Shown here one piece after another: positions 17,136 to 24,963 of a DNA stretch of 64,000 nucleotides. Made by a program: the position numbers and the translations under genes. The first letter of the stretch is position 1. Every line of letters begins with the position of its first letter. The notes beneath the pieces were generated by a model. That model saw only the letters and a program-made list of their open reading frames with translations, ran no database searches and was not told where the DNA came from. This stretch comes from Roseicella frigidaeris (GTDB lineage Bacteria > Pseudomonadota > Alphaproteobacteria > Acetobacterales > Acetobacteraceae), in the NCBI RefSeq assembly GCF_003258945.1, contig NZ_QLIX01000019.1, positions 1 through 64,000 on the forward strand. The letters run 5' to 3'.

Positions 17136-18247
17136 GCCGCGAGGCCCTGGGCCATCGCCGCCTCCTCGCGGCAGCGCTCCGGCCCGCCGAGGAGCTGGCG
17201 GTTGCCGGCGATGCGCTTGAACCAGAAGGGCAGGCCCAGCAGCTCGGTGAAGCCCATGCCGCCATGCACCTCGGTCGCGTGCCGGGCGACGTCGCGCCCG
17301 ACCTCGTCGGCATGCGCCTTGATCTGGCAGGCGAGCATCCGCGCCTCGGCATCACGCGTGTCCGGGGCCGTGTCCGGGGCCGCGTCCGGGGCCGCGTCCT
17401 GGGCCGCCGCGGCATGCCGGAGAAAGGCCTGGCAGGGCTCCAGCCAGGCCGCCATCTCGGCGCAGACATGCTTCACGCCCTGGAAGCTGGCGATGACGCG
17501 GCCGAATTGCCGGCGCTGCCCGGCATAGGCGACGGCCTGGTCGAGCATCGCCCGCGCCGCGCCCAGCGTCTCGGCGGCCAGCACCACCCGGCCGGCATCG
17601 AGCACCGGCCGCGCATCGCCGGGCAGCCGCCGCGCCGGCGCCTCGCTGAGCGTGAGCGCGGCGAGCGGCCGCAGCCGGTCGAGACCCGGGCGCGGGCGCA
17701 GCGCGACGCCGGGCGCATCGAGCGCCAGCAGCGCCATCCCGCCCGCCGGCAGGGCGAGCAGCGCATGCGTCGCCCCCGCCGCCTCGACCAGCGGCGCCAC
17801 CTCGCCGGAGAGGCGCTCGCCGTCCCAGCGCAGGGTGCAGGGCCCGGTGCCACCGGCGATGGCGCCGAGGGCGAAGGCGACGCGCATCCGCCCGGCGGCA
17901 AGGGCCGGCAGCCACTCGGCCCGCGCCGCCGGATCGCCGAGACGGAGCAGCGCCAGCGGCGCCAGCACGGCGCTGCCGAGGAAGGGGGTGGGCGCGGCAT
18001 GGTAGCCCAGCGCCTCGGCGGCGAGCGCGGCATCGGCCAGGCCGAGCCCGGCGCCGCCCGCCGCCTCCGGCAGCAGCAGCCCGGGCAGGCCGAGCTCCGT
18101 CAGCGCCGCCCAGAGCGCCGCATCGCCTGCCCCCTCCCTGCCCGCCTCCGCCGCCGCCTGCCGCGCGGCCTGCGTCACCCGCGCCGCCAGCAGACCGCGC
18201 AGGGAGGTGTCGAAGAGGCGCTGCTCCTCGCTCAGCCCGAATGCCAT
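17132..18247 (-). CDS. Acyl-CoA dehydrogenase family protein
   Basis: A 371-aa protein starting MAFGLSEEQRLFDTSLRG, typical of the short acyl-CoA dehydrogenases. An N-terminal helical domain leads into GAGLGLADAALAAEALGYH; a mid barrel and C-terminal helical bundle follow, with RRQFGRVIASFQGVKH and a DVARHATEVHGGMGFTE block near the FAD. Compared with the paired gene upstream, the middle domain is Ala/Leu-rich and less conserved, as in one partner of heteromeric sets such as the ChsE-type pairs of steroid side-chain degradation. It lies one base after the other acyl-CoA dehydrogenase, so the two probably form a heterotetramer. Confidence 0.85.
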   Translation of the reverse strand: MAFGLSEEQRLFDTSLRGLLAARVTQAARQAAAEAGREGAGDAALWAALTELGLPGLLLPEAAGGAGLGLADAALAAEALGYHAAPTPFLGSAVLAPLALLRLGDPAARAEWLPALAAGRMRVAFALGAIAGGTGPCTLRWDGERLSGEVAPLVEAAGATHALLALPAGGMALLALDAPGVALRPRPGLDRLRPLAALTLSEAPARRLPGDARPVLDAGRVVLAAETLGAARAMLDQAVAYAGQRRQFGRVIASFQGVKHVCAEMAAWLEPCQAFLRHAAAAQDAAPDAAPDTAPDTRDAEARMLACQIKAHADEVGRDVARHATEVHGGMGFTELLGLPFWFKRIAGNRQLLGGPERCREEAAMAQGLAA

Positions 18248-18248
18248 C

Positions 18249-19463
18249 TCACGCCCCGCCCTGGAGTTTCGGCTCGCGCGGCATGCCGAGGCCGCGCTCC
18301 GCGATGATGTTCTTCTGGATGTTCGAGCTGCCGCCGCCGATGATCAGGCCCAGGTCGTACATCCAGTCGGCGTACCAGGCGGTGGCGGCATCGTCCTCGG
18401 CCAGGTCGTCATGCGGGTCGTAGACCAGCCCGGCCTCGCCCAGCGCATCGACGGCGAGCGCGGCCAGCCGCCAGGCCAGCGTGGAGCCGTAATACTTCAC
18501 CACCAGCAGGCCGAGCCCGCTCTCCTCGCCGCGCGCCGCCTCGCCGAGCAGCCGCATCTGGTGGTACTTCGCCGCGAGCACCTCGCCCTGCAGCCGCATC
18601 AGCCGGTCGCGCCAGACGGGGCTGGCGAGCAGCGGCCGGCCTTCCACCCGCGTCTCCGCCAGCAGCGCCTGCAGCCGGTGCAGGCGGTGCATCAGCTTGC
18701 TGGCATCGCCGAGCAGCATGCGCTCATGCTTCAGGGTGACGTTGGCCACCCGCCAGCCCTCGCCGCGGCCGAGCACGATCTGGTCCGCCGGCACGCGGAC
18801 ATCGGTGAAGAAGACCTCGTTGAAGGTGGCGTGGCCGGTCATGGTCGGCAGCGGCCGCACCTCGATCCCCGGGCTGTCCATCGACAGCAGCAGGTAGGAG
18901 ATGCCGAGATGCTTCGGCCTGTCCGGCTCGGTGCGGCAGAGCAGGAACATCATGTCGGCGAAATGCGCCGAGCTGGTCCAGATCTTCTGGCCGTTGACGA
19001 TGAACTGCCCGTCCTCCAGCCGCGCCTGGGTGCGCAGCGCGGCGAGGTCGCTGCCGGCCTCGGGCTCGGAATAGCCCTGGGCCCAGATCACCTCGCCGCG
19101 GATGGTCGGGCCGATCCAGCGCTCGCGCTGCGCCTCGGTGCCGACCTCGAGCAGCGTCGGCACCAGCATGCGGATGCCCTGGCCCTGGATGCCGAGGCTG
19201 ATGCCGGCGCGGTTGAACTCCTCGGTGATGATCGCCGCCTCGAACACGTCCGGCTCGGCGCCGTAGCCGCCATAGCGGCGCGGCACGGCGCGGGCGGCGA
19301 AGCCATGCTCGATCAGCAGCGCCTGCCAGTCGAGCGCCTTGCGATCAGGCCGCTTGCGGCCGCCGCCGCCGCCGACCGGGGGCGAGAGATGGCCGAAGCG
19401 GGCGATGAAGTCGCGCGCCGCCGCCTGCAGCGCGCGGTGCCGCTCCGAAAGGCCCAGATCCAT
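18249..19463 (-). CDS. Acyl-CoA dehydrogenase family protein
   Basis: A 404-aa protein with clear family blocks: VPRRYGGYGAEPDVFEAAIITEEFNRAG, a YSEPEAGSDLAALRTQA flavin loop, IVNGQKIWTSSAHFADMMFLLCRT and the C-terminal DDAATAWYADWMYDLG region, ending in GGGSSNIQKNIIAERGLGMPR. It uses FAD to introduce a trans-2,3 double bond into an acyl-CoA. It follows the nitronate monooxygenase-like gene after three bases and precedes the second dehydrogenase after one base. The pair, with a Baeyer-Villiger enzyme upstream, points to breakdown of a cyclic or branched ketone or acid. Confidence 0.9.
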   Translation of the reverse strand: MDLGLSERHRALQAAARDFIARFGHLSPPVGGGGGRKRPDRKALDWQALLIEHGFAARAVPRRYGGYGAEPDVFEAAIITEEFNRAGISLGIQGQGIRMLVPTLLEVGTEAQRERWIGPTIRGEVIWAQGYSEPEAGSDLAALRTQARLEDGQFIVNGQKIWTSSAHFADMMFLLCRTEPDRPKHLGISYLLLSMDSPGIEVRPLPTMTGHATFNEVFFTDVRVPADQIVLGRGEGWRVANVTLKHERMLLGDASKLMHRLHRLQALLAETRVEGRPLLASPVWRDRLMRLQGEVLAAKYHQMRLLGEAARGEESGLGLLVVKYYGSTLAWRLAALAVDALGEAGLVYDPHDDLAEDDAATAWYADWMYDLGLIIGGGSSNIQKNIIAERGLGMPREPKLQGGA

Positions 19464-19466
19464 GGC

Positions 19467-20621
19467 TCAGCCCCCGGCGGCCGGGCCGGTGAAGCGCCCG
19501 GCGCCGGCCAGCACCCGCTCCGCCCCCGTGGCGAGGTCGCGCAGCACCTCGGCCGCCGGCCGCACCGCCCGCACCATGCCGAGCCCCTGGCCGGCGAAGC
19601 CGCCCCAGATCTCGGCGCGGTCGGCGGCGAGCGCGGCGGCGGTGACGGGCGCGGAGACCAGGCCCTGATAGGGCATGGGCAGCGGCTCCAGCCCCGCCTC
19701 GGCATAGGCGGCGGCCCAGCGGTTCTTCACCATGCGCGCCGGCTTGCCGGTGACCGAGCGGGAGACGGTGGTGCCCTCGTCATTGCCGGCGACGAGGGCC
19801 TGCTTCTGCCCCGGGCCGATGCCCGCCTCCTCGGTCGCCAGGAAGGCGGTGCCGATCCAGACGCCCTCGGCCCCCAGCATCAGCGCCGCGGCGATGCCGC
19901 GGCCATCGCCGATGCCGCCGGCGCCGAGCACCGGCACGCGGCCGCCGACCGCATCCACCACCTGCGGGATCAGCGCCATGGTGCCGATCGGCGAGTTGTG
20001 GCCGCCGCCGTCATGGCCCTGCGCCACGATGAGGTCGATGCCGGACTCGACCACCTGCCGCGCATGCCGGGTGGTGCCGACCACCGCCATCACCTTGGTG
20101 CCGTTGGCGTGCAGCCGCTCCAGCCAGGGTGCCGGGTTGCCGAGGCCGGCGGCGTAGACCGGCACCCGCTCCTCGATCACCACCTCCATCTGCGCCTCGA
20201 AGAAGGCGCGGGAGAGCGGCACTGGGCCGTCGCGGTCGGCCGGGTCGCGGCCGAGCGCCGCGGCGAGCCCGGCCTCGTCCAGCGGATCGAGCCCCTCGCG
20301 GGCCATGAACTCCTGCGCGAAGCCGCGATGCTGCGGCAGCAGGCTCTCGGCCGGGGGGCCGCCGGCATTGCCGCCGCCACCGCGCCGCACCGAGGCGGGC
20401 AGCAGCGTATCGACGCCGAAGGGCCGGTCGGTGAGCTCGCGCATGCGGCGGATCCAGGCGCGGAGCTGGTTCGGCCCGCAGCTCGCGGCGCCGAGCACGC
20501 CGAGGCCGCCGGCATTGGAGACGGCGGCGGCAAGCTCGGGCGTGCTGGCGCGCCCCATGCCGGCGAGCAGGATCGGCGTCTCGATGCCGAGCAGCGCGCA
20601 GACGCGCGTGTGAAGGGCCAT
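19467..20621 (-). CDS. Nitronate monooxygenase-family FMN protein
   Basis: A 384-aa protein. The ATG at 20621 is chosen over the one two codons upstream because GGAGGAG sits about seven bases before it and would touch the earlier one. It is a TIM barrel of the 2-nitropropane dioxygenase family: PILLAGMGRASTPELAAAVSNAGGLGVLGA, then KVMAVVGTTRHARQV, IVAQGHDGGGHNS with the active-site His, PVLGAGGIGDGRG and GAEGVWIGTAFL. Such enzymes oxidise nitronates, but several in acyl-CoA operons act as FMN enoyl or dehydrogenase helpers. The operon context favours an acyl-CoA related reaction over nitronate defence. Confidence 0.85.
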   Translation of the reverse strand: MALHTRVCALLGIETPILLAGMGRASTPELAAAVSNAGGLGVLGAASCGPNQLRAWIRRMRELTDRPFGVDTLLPASVRRGGGGNAGGPPAESLLPQHRGFAQEFMAREGLDPLDEAGLAAALGRDPADRDGPVPLSRAFFEAQMEVVIEERVPVYAAGLGNPAPWLERLHANGTKVMAVVGTTRHARQVVESGIDLIVAQGHDGGGHNSPIGTMALIPQVVDAVGGRVPVLGAGGIGDGRGIAAALMLGAEGVWIGTAFLATEEAGIGPGQKQALVAGNDEGTTVSRSVTGKPARMVKNRWAAAYAEAGLEPLPMPYQGLVSAPVTAAALAADRAEIWGGFAGQGLGMVRAVRPAAEVLRDLATGAERVLAGAGRFTGPAAGG

Positions 20622-20695
20622 GGTCATCTCCTCCCGGGCCGCCTCTTGCGGGCGGCCTGCCTGGTCGTGGCCCGCGCGGCCGCGCGGGCGGGTTC

Positions 20696-22708
20696 TCAGC
20701 TCACGGTCAGCCGCTCGGCGCTGTCCACCGCCGCGCGCGCCTGGCCGGGCACCTGCATCGGCTCGCCGGGCCGGGCGGCGCGGAATTCCGCCGGCACGAA
20801 ATGCTGCGTCAGCTTCCAGTAGTCGAGCAGCCGCCAGGGCGAGGTCACCGTCACCCGGTTGGCCTTGTTCTTGTACCAGCTCGTCACGCCGGGATGCGTC
20901 CAGACCATGCGGCGGCAGGTCTCGTCGAGGAGGTGGTTGTAGGCGTCGTGCACCTCCGGCCGCACCTCGAGCGAGGCATAGCCCTCCTCGACCATCTCGC
21001 GCAGCGCCTGGCAGATGTAGCGGACCTGGCATTCGTGGTGGAAGATGATGCTGCCGCCATGCGCCAGGTTGGTGTTGGGCCCGTAGATCATGAAGAAATT
21101 CGGGAAGCCGGGCGCGGTGATGCCGAGATAGGCGCGCGGGTCGTCCTCGCCCCAGGCGGCGCGGATGGTGCGGCCGCCGCGCCCGGCGATCTCCATCGGC
21201 GCCAGCATCTTCGAGGCCTGGAAGCCGGTGGCGAGGATGATGACATCGACCTCGTGCACCCGGCCGTCGCGCATGACGATGGCGTTCTCGGTGATGCGCT
21301 CGATCTGCGCCGTCTCCAGCGTGACGTTCGGGCGCTTCAGCATGCGGTACCAGTGATTGTCCCGCAGCATGCGCTTGCCATAGGGCGGATAGCCCGGGAT
21401 CACCTTGGCGAGGAGGTCCTCGTCGCCCGCGAGCTCCTTGCGGACATGCTCGGTGAGCATCTCGCGCATCCGGTGGTTGGCCTCGTTCAGCGAGAGATCG
21501 GGCTGCGTCCAGTCGGGATCGACCTGCAGCGAGGCATGGAAGCCGTCCGAGCCGGCCCAGAAGAGCTGGAAGCGGAGCCACTGGCCGAAATAGGGGATGT
21601 GCTCCAGGCACCAGAGATTCCCGGCGCTGACCGTCTTGTGGTAGTTCGGGTTGTGCACCGCCCAATGCGGCGTGCGCTGGAACACCACCAGCTCCGCCAC
21701 CTCCGGCGCGATGGCGGGCGCCGCCTGCATGGCGCTCGCCCCAGTGCCGATCATCGCCACCCGCTTGCCGGCGAGCGGCACCGCCTCGTCCCAGCGCGCG
21801 GTGTGGAAGAGCGGGCCCTTGAAGTCGTCGAGCCCCGGGATGGACGGGATGGCGGGCCTGTTGAGCTGGCCGACCGCGGTGACGAGGGCGCGGCAGGAGA
21901 GGCTCTCCTCGGCGCCGCCCGCGCTGGGGCGGATCGTCACCGCCCAGCGCGCCGTCGCCTCGTCAAAGGCGGCGCGCGTCACCTCCACGCCGAAGCGGAC
22001 GTAGCGGCGGATGTCGAAGCGCTCGAAGCAGTCCTCGATGTAGCGGTGGATCTCCGGCCGCTGCGAGAAATGCCGGGTCCAGGCATGGTTCGGCGCGAAG
22101 GAGTAGGAGAAGAAGTGGTTCGGCGTATCGACCGCGCAGCCGGGATAGCGGTTCTCCAGCCAGGTGCCGCCGACGGTCGGGTTCTTCTCCAGGATGGTGA
22201 AGGGGATGCCCATCTGCTTCAGGCGGATGCCCATGCAGAGCCCGGCGAAGCCGGCGCCGACGATGACGACCTGCATCGCCCCGACCGGCAGCCCGGCCGG
22301 GTCGCGCCGCCAGTGCACGGCGCGGGGATCCTCCTCCGCCAGCCGCGTCTCCTCGACCAGCACCGGGATGTACTCCTCCGGCACGGTCTGGCCGACGCCG
22401 CCGCTCATCATGCGCTGCAGCGTCTCGGCCGGCGGCAGGGGCGGCGGCGCCCGGTCCGCCACCGCGTAATCCTGCAGCGCCTCCACCAGCCGGTCCCGCA
22501 CCCGCTGCTTCAGCGGCTCCGGCACGGATTCGAGGAAGCTCCAGGCGCCATGGATATGCGGCGCGACCTCGTCGAGGATCGCCAGGTCGCCGGTGAGCTG
22601 CACCAGCACCATGAGCATCGGGGCGATATCGGCATCCGCGAGGGCCTGGCGCAGCGCCGCCTCGTCGCGCACCGCGCGCCGCACCTGCTCCTGGAATGAA
22701 TTGCGCAT
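20696..22708 (-). CDS. Baeyer-Villiger monooxygenase, HAPMO-like with N-terminal extension
   Basis: A 670-aa protein from ATG 22708 (GGAGAAGCAGG upstream). Residues 1 to about 135 form a helical extension with ALADADIAPMLMVLVQLTGDL, similar to the N-terminal domain of 4-hydroxyacetophenone monooxygenase. The flavin Rossmann motif is GAGFAG (151-156), followed by GGTWLENRYPG. The Baeyer-Villiger fingerprint F-x-G-x3-H-x3-W-D is at 296-307 (FKGPLFHTARWD). The NADPH Rossmann motif is GTGASA (about 321-326). The enzyme inserts oxygen next to a carbonyl to give an ester or lactone. As one of the first genes of the operon it likely starts the pathway; the substrate is probably an aryl or alicyclic ketone. 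Confidence 0.9.
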   Translation of the reverse strand: MRNSFQEQVRRAVRDEAALRQALADADIAPMLMVLVQLTGDLAILDEVAPHIHGAWSFLESVPEPLKQRVRDRLVEALQDYAVADRAPPPLPPAETLQRMMSGGVGQTVPEEYIPVLVEETRLAEEDPRAVHWRRDPAGLPVGAMQVVIVGAGFAGLCMGIRLKQMGIPFTILEKNPTVGGTWLENRYPGCAVDTPNHFFSYSFAPNHAWTRHFSQRPEIHRYIEDCFERFDIRRYVRFGVEVTRAAFDEATARWAVTIRPSAGGAEESLSCRALVTAVGQLNRPAIPSIPGLDDFKGPLFHTARWDEAVPLAGKRVAMIGTGASAMQAAPAIAPEVAELVVFQRTPHWAVHNPNYHKTVSAGNLWCLEHIPYFGQWLRFQLFWAGSDGFHASLQVDPDWTQPDLSLNEANHRMREMLTEHVRKELAGDEDLLAKVIPGYPPYGKRMLRDNHWYRMLKRPNVTLETAQIERITENAIVMRDGRVHEVDVIILATGFQASKMLAPMEIAGRGGRTIRAAWGEDDPRAYLGITAPGFPNFFMIYGPNTNLAHGGSIIFHHECQVRYICQALREMVEEGYASLEVRPEVHDAYNHLLDETCRRMVWTHPGVTSWYKNKANRVTVTSPWRLLDYWKLTQHFVPAEFRAARPGEPMQVPGQARAAVDSAERLTVS

Positions 22709-22810
22709 CGCCTGCTTCTCCCGGCCGTCCCGATCCCCTGGCCGAGTGTACCCCATGCCGTGGCGAAGGGTAGGCGCCCCGGGCCTGCGCCCCCGGGGCG
22801 GCCGCGGCGG

Positions 22811-23431
22811 TCAGGCGACCGCGGCGACGATGACCTCGCCGGCCGCCAGCACCTGCGGCGATTGCGGCCAGAGGTCGCGGCGCTGCGCCATGGCGGCCGC
22901 CACCTGGGCATGCGCCGCTGTCGCCGTGCTGCGGTTGGTGAAGATGGAGACGGCGAAGCCACGCCCCGCCTGGTCCCGGTCGCGGCCGATATAGAGGTGG
23001 CGGAAGCCGGGCTGCTCGGCCGAGATCGGCACCAGCCGCTCCTGCACCACCGGCAGGTTGCCGTTCGCCGGGCCCAGCCCCTCGGTCATCCGCACCAGCA
23101 TGTAGCTGTCGAGGCCGGGGCGCTCGGCATCGAAATGCAGGTGCAGGGTGGCCCGGGTGACGACCGGCGCGCCGGTCACCAGATCCGCCAGGTTGGCCGC
23201 GGTCCAGGCGAGGACCTGCTCGGTCGCCCGGTCGGCCGCCGCCTCGTCCTCGAAGATGGTGGCCGAGACGATGCCGCCGCCGCCATCGACGCGGGCCACG
23301 TAATAGGCCCGGAAGCCAGGCGCCTGCCGCAGCGAGGGCAGCAGCCCCTGCCGGATGCGCTGGGCGATCTCCTCCGGCGCGCCGGTGCTGCTGAACCGGC
23401 GGATCGTCAGGGTCCACAGGGCGTCGCTCAT
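22811..23431 (-). CDS. Tandem ferredoxin-like (ABM/dimeric barrel) protein of unknown substrate
   Basis: A 206-aa protein from ATG 23431 with GGGAGGCGGG upstream. Two similar halves of about 95 residues each carry the pattern of antibiotic-monooxygenase-like dimeric alpha/beta barrels: LPSLRQAPGFRAYYVARVD with SATIFEDEAAADRATEQVL, and ISAEQPGFRHLYIGRD with AVSIFTNRSTATAAHAQV. Between them lies a segment ending in THATLHLHF-like beta strand. The fold is used in small oxygenases, heme and ring-cleavage helpers and stress sensors. It lies 102 bases upstream of the Baeyer-Villiger gene on the same strand, so it may be the first gene of that operon. Activity cannot be told from the sequence. Confidence 0.7.
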   Translation of the reverse strand: MSDALWTLTIRRFSSTGAPEEIAQRIRQGLLPSLRQAPGFRAYYVARVDGGGGIVSATIFEDEAAADRATEQVLAWTAANLADLVTGAPVVTRATLHLHFDAERPGLDSYMLVRMTEGLGPANGNLPVVQERLVPISAEQPGFRHLYIGRDRDQAGRGFAVSIFTNRSTATAAHAQVAAAMAQRRDLWPQSPQVLAAGEVIVAAVA

Positions 23432-23578
23432 CCCGCCTCCCAGTCCTGCTGCAATGCGCCCTTCCCCCTGGGCGCGGTGGCTTCCACCGCGCCAGCCTAG
23501 CACAGCTTTGGAGGCGCGGCGCGCCACCCTCCCCGGCTCCGGCCTGTCGGAGCCGGCGATCCGGGATAAGCTCGGCCC

Positions 23579-24259
23579 ATGCATTCGCTGTCGCTGCTCG
23601 ACTGGGCCGCCCTCCTCGTCTTCACCTGCTGCTGGATGGGCTATGCCGCGCTCGTCGACCACCATCCGGCGCTGCGGGCGCGCAGCGTCATCGCCGCCAT
23701 GGACGCGCACCGCCATCGCTGGCTGCAGGTCACCGTGACGCGGGACAACCGCATCATGGATACGAACATCATCGGCAACCTGATGAACAGCACCAGCTTC
23801 CTCGCCAACACCGCCATCTTCATCCTCGGCGGGCTGGTGGCGATGATGGGCTCGCCGGAGATCGGCGCGCGGGTGTTCGGCGCCCTGCCCTTCGCCGCGC
23901 CCTCCGACCCGGCGGCCTGGGAGATGAAGATCGCCCTGCTGCTCTTCATCTTCGTCCGCGCCTTCTTCGAGCTGACCTGGGCGCTGCGGCAGTTCAATTA
24001 CTGCTCCATCGTCATCGGCGGCATTTCGCACGACCCGCAGGACCCGACCTGCGAGAGCCATGCGACGATGGCGGCCAAGGTCGCCAACCGCGCCGCGCGG
24101 CACTTCAACACCGGGCTGCGGGCCTATTATTTCGGCCTCGCCGCGCTGGCCTGGATCCTGCATCCCCTGGCGCTGATCGTCGCCAGCCTGGTGGTGCTGC
24201 GCGAGCTCTACCGGCGCGAGTTCCGCAGCGTGGTGCGCGAGGCGCTGCGGGAGAGCTGA
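23579..24259 (+). CDS. DUF599 family inner-membrane protein
   Basis: A 226-aa protein with four hydrophobic helices (about 7-24, 70-90, 118-136, 190-212). The family features are MGYAALVDHHPALRARSV near the start, VTRDNRIMDTNIIGNLMNSTSFLANT, LRQFNYCSIVIGG and RAARHFNTGLRAYYFGLAALAW. DUF599 proteins are widespread in proteobacteria and have no established function. It is divergent from the catabolic operon, with about 147 bases between, and is followed at once by a long palindrome. Confidence 0.85.
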   Translation: MHSLSLLDWAALLVFTCCWMGYAALVDHHPALRARSVIAAMDAHRHRWLQVTVTRDNRIMDTNIIGNLMNSTSFLANTAIFILGGLVAMMGSPEIGARVFGALPFAAPSDPAAWEMKIALLLFIFVRAFFELTWALRQFNYCSIVIGGISHDPQDPTCESHATMAAKVANRAARHFNTGLRAYYFGLAALAWILHPLALIVASLVVLRELYRREFRSVVREALRES

Positions 24260-24262
24260 GGC

Positions 24263-24313
24263 CAGAGCCGATCCCGATCAGGTGGATTCACCTGATCGGG
24301 TGACGATGCTCTG
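24263..24313. repeat. REP-like palindromic element (double stem)
   Basis: A perfect 12-bp stem, CCCGATCAGGTG (24273-24284) with CACCTGATCGGG (24289-24300), closes a GATT loop. Outside it CAGAGC (24263) pairs with GCTCTG (ending 24313), making a cruciform-like 51-base unit. It starts three bases after the DUF599 stop, between convergent genes. The motif looks like the interspersed palindromes seen many times in some alphaproteobacterial genomes. It could also act as a bidirectional transcription barrier, although there is no T run. Confidence 0.75.
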
Positions 24314-24448
24314 ACAACAGGAGCCTAGGGCGCTTCGGCCTGCGGCCCGCAGGGCCGAGCGCCCGGATGGGCGCCGCCGGTCGCGCCGTCAGGCGCGCCC
24401 GTCAGCGCGACGCGAAGGCCCAGGCAAACCGGAGGCAGCGCCCGGCGC

Positions 24449-24880
24449 TCACTCCCGCTCGATCCGCCGCAGCTCCTGCCAGAATTGCCGAAAGATGGCG
24501 CCGCGGATGCCGCGCTCCGGCTCGGCGCAGCGCAACCGGTCGGGGTGGAATTGCCGGGCGAAGGCGCGTTTCGCCCGGAGGAAGCGCGGCTCCGGCGGGC
24601 CGGGCCGGGCCATCGCCACCCGGGCGAGGCGCAGGGCCCGGCGGCTCGCCTCCAGCTCGGCCGTCAGGGCAGCGATGCGGGCCGCCTGGGCGCGGGCCTG
24701 GGCGCGCGCGACGCGCAGCCGCCGGCCGCGACGCCAGGCGCGGCGCCGCTCCGCGACGGCCGGGCGCGCCGGCGCGGCAAGGCGACGCAACAGCGCCGCC
24801 CCGCGCCGGAGCAGCCGCCAGGCCGACAGGCCGAGGCCGAGCAGCACGAGCGCGAGCAGGAGACCGAGAAGCTCGACCAT
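24449..24880 (-). CDS. Small membrane-anchored protein with a J-domain-like HPD motif
   Basis: A 143-aa protein. Residues 3-22 form one hydrophobic helix (VELLGLLLALVLLGLGLSAW). An Arg/Ala-rich, probably helical and coiled stretch follows (about 25-90). The last 45 residues read KRAFARQFHPDRLRCAEPE and IRGAIFRQFWQELRRIE. The HPD after a basic helix and the closing FWQELRRIE helix resemble helices II and III of a J-domain, so it could stimulate a DnaK-type chaperone at the membrane. The J-like part is shorter than a full J-domain (about 65-70 residues). It follows alaS on the same strand, 83 bases downstream. Confidence 0.55.
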   Translation of the reverse strand: MVELLGLLLALVLLGLGLSAWRLLRRGAALLRRLAAPARPAVAERRRAWRRGRRLRVARAQARAQAARIAALTAELEASRRALRLARVAMARPGPPEPRFLRAKRAFARQFHPDRLRCAEPERGIRGAIFRQFWQELRRIERE

Positions 24881-24921
24881 GCGCCGGCAGTCTGCCGCAG
24901 GCGGCTGGCCAGGCGGTTAAA

Positions 24922-24934
24922 GGGGCCCGGCCCC
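24922..24934 (-). terminator. Weak candidate terminator after alaS
   Basis: On the minus strand GGGGC-CGG-GCCCC is followed by TTTAACC, 30 bases past the alaS stop. The stem is only 5 bp and the T run is three, so the call is weak. Confidence 0.3.
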
Positions 24935-24963
24935 GGCGTCATGGCGCAACCCTGCCGCGGCGG

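Noticed and set aside
14287-17469. A 1060-codon minus-strand frame across coxG and the TPP enzyme
   Set aside because: Antisense shadow; the RTRPRTRP repeats in it are the complement of the coxG linker repeats.
22811-24163. A 450-aa protein starting at 24163
   Set aside because: The N-terminal two thirds are antisense to DUF599; a strong ribosome site and the fold both start at 23431.
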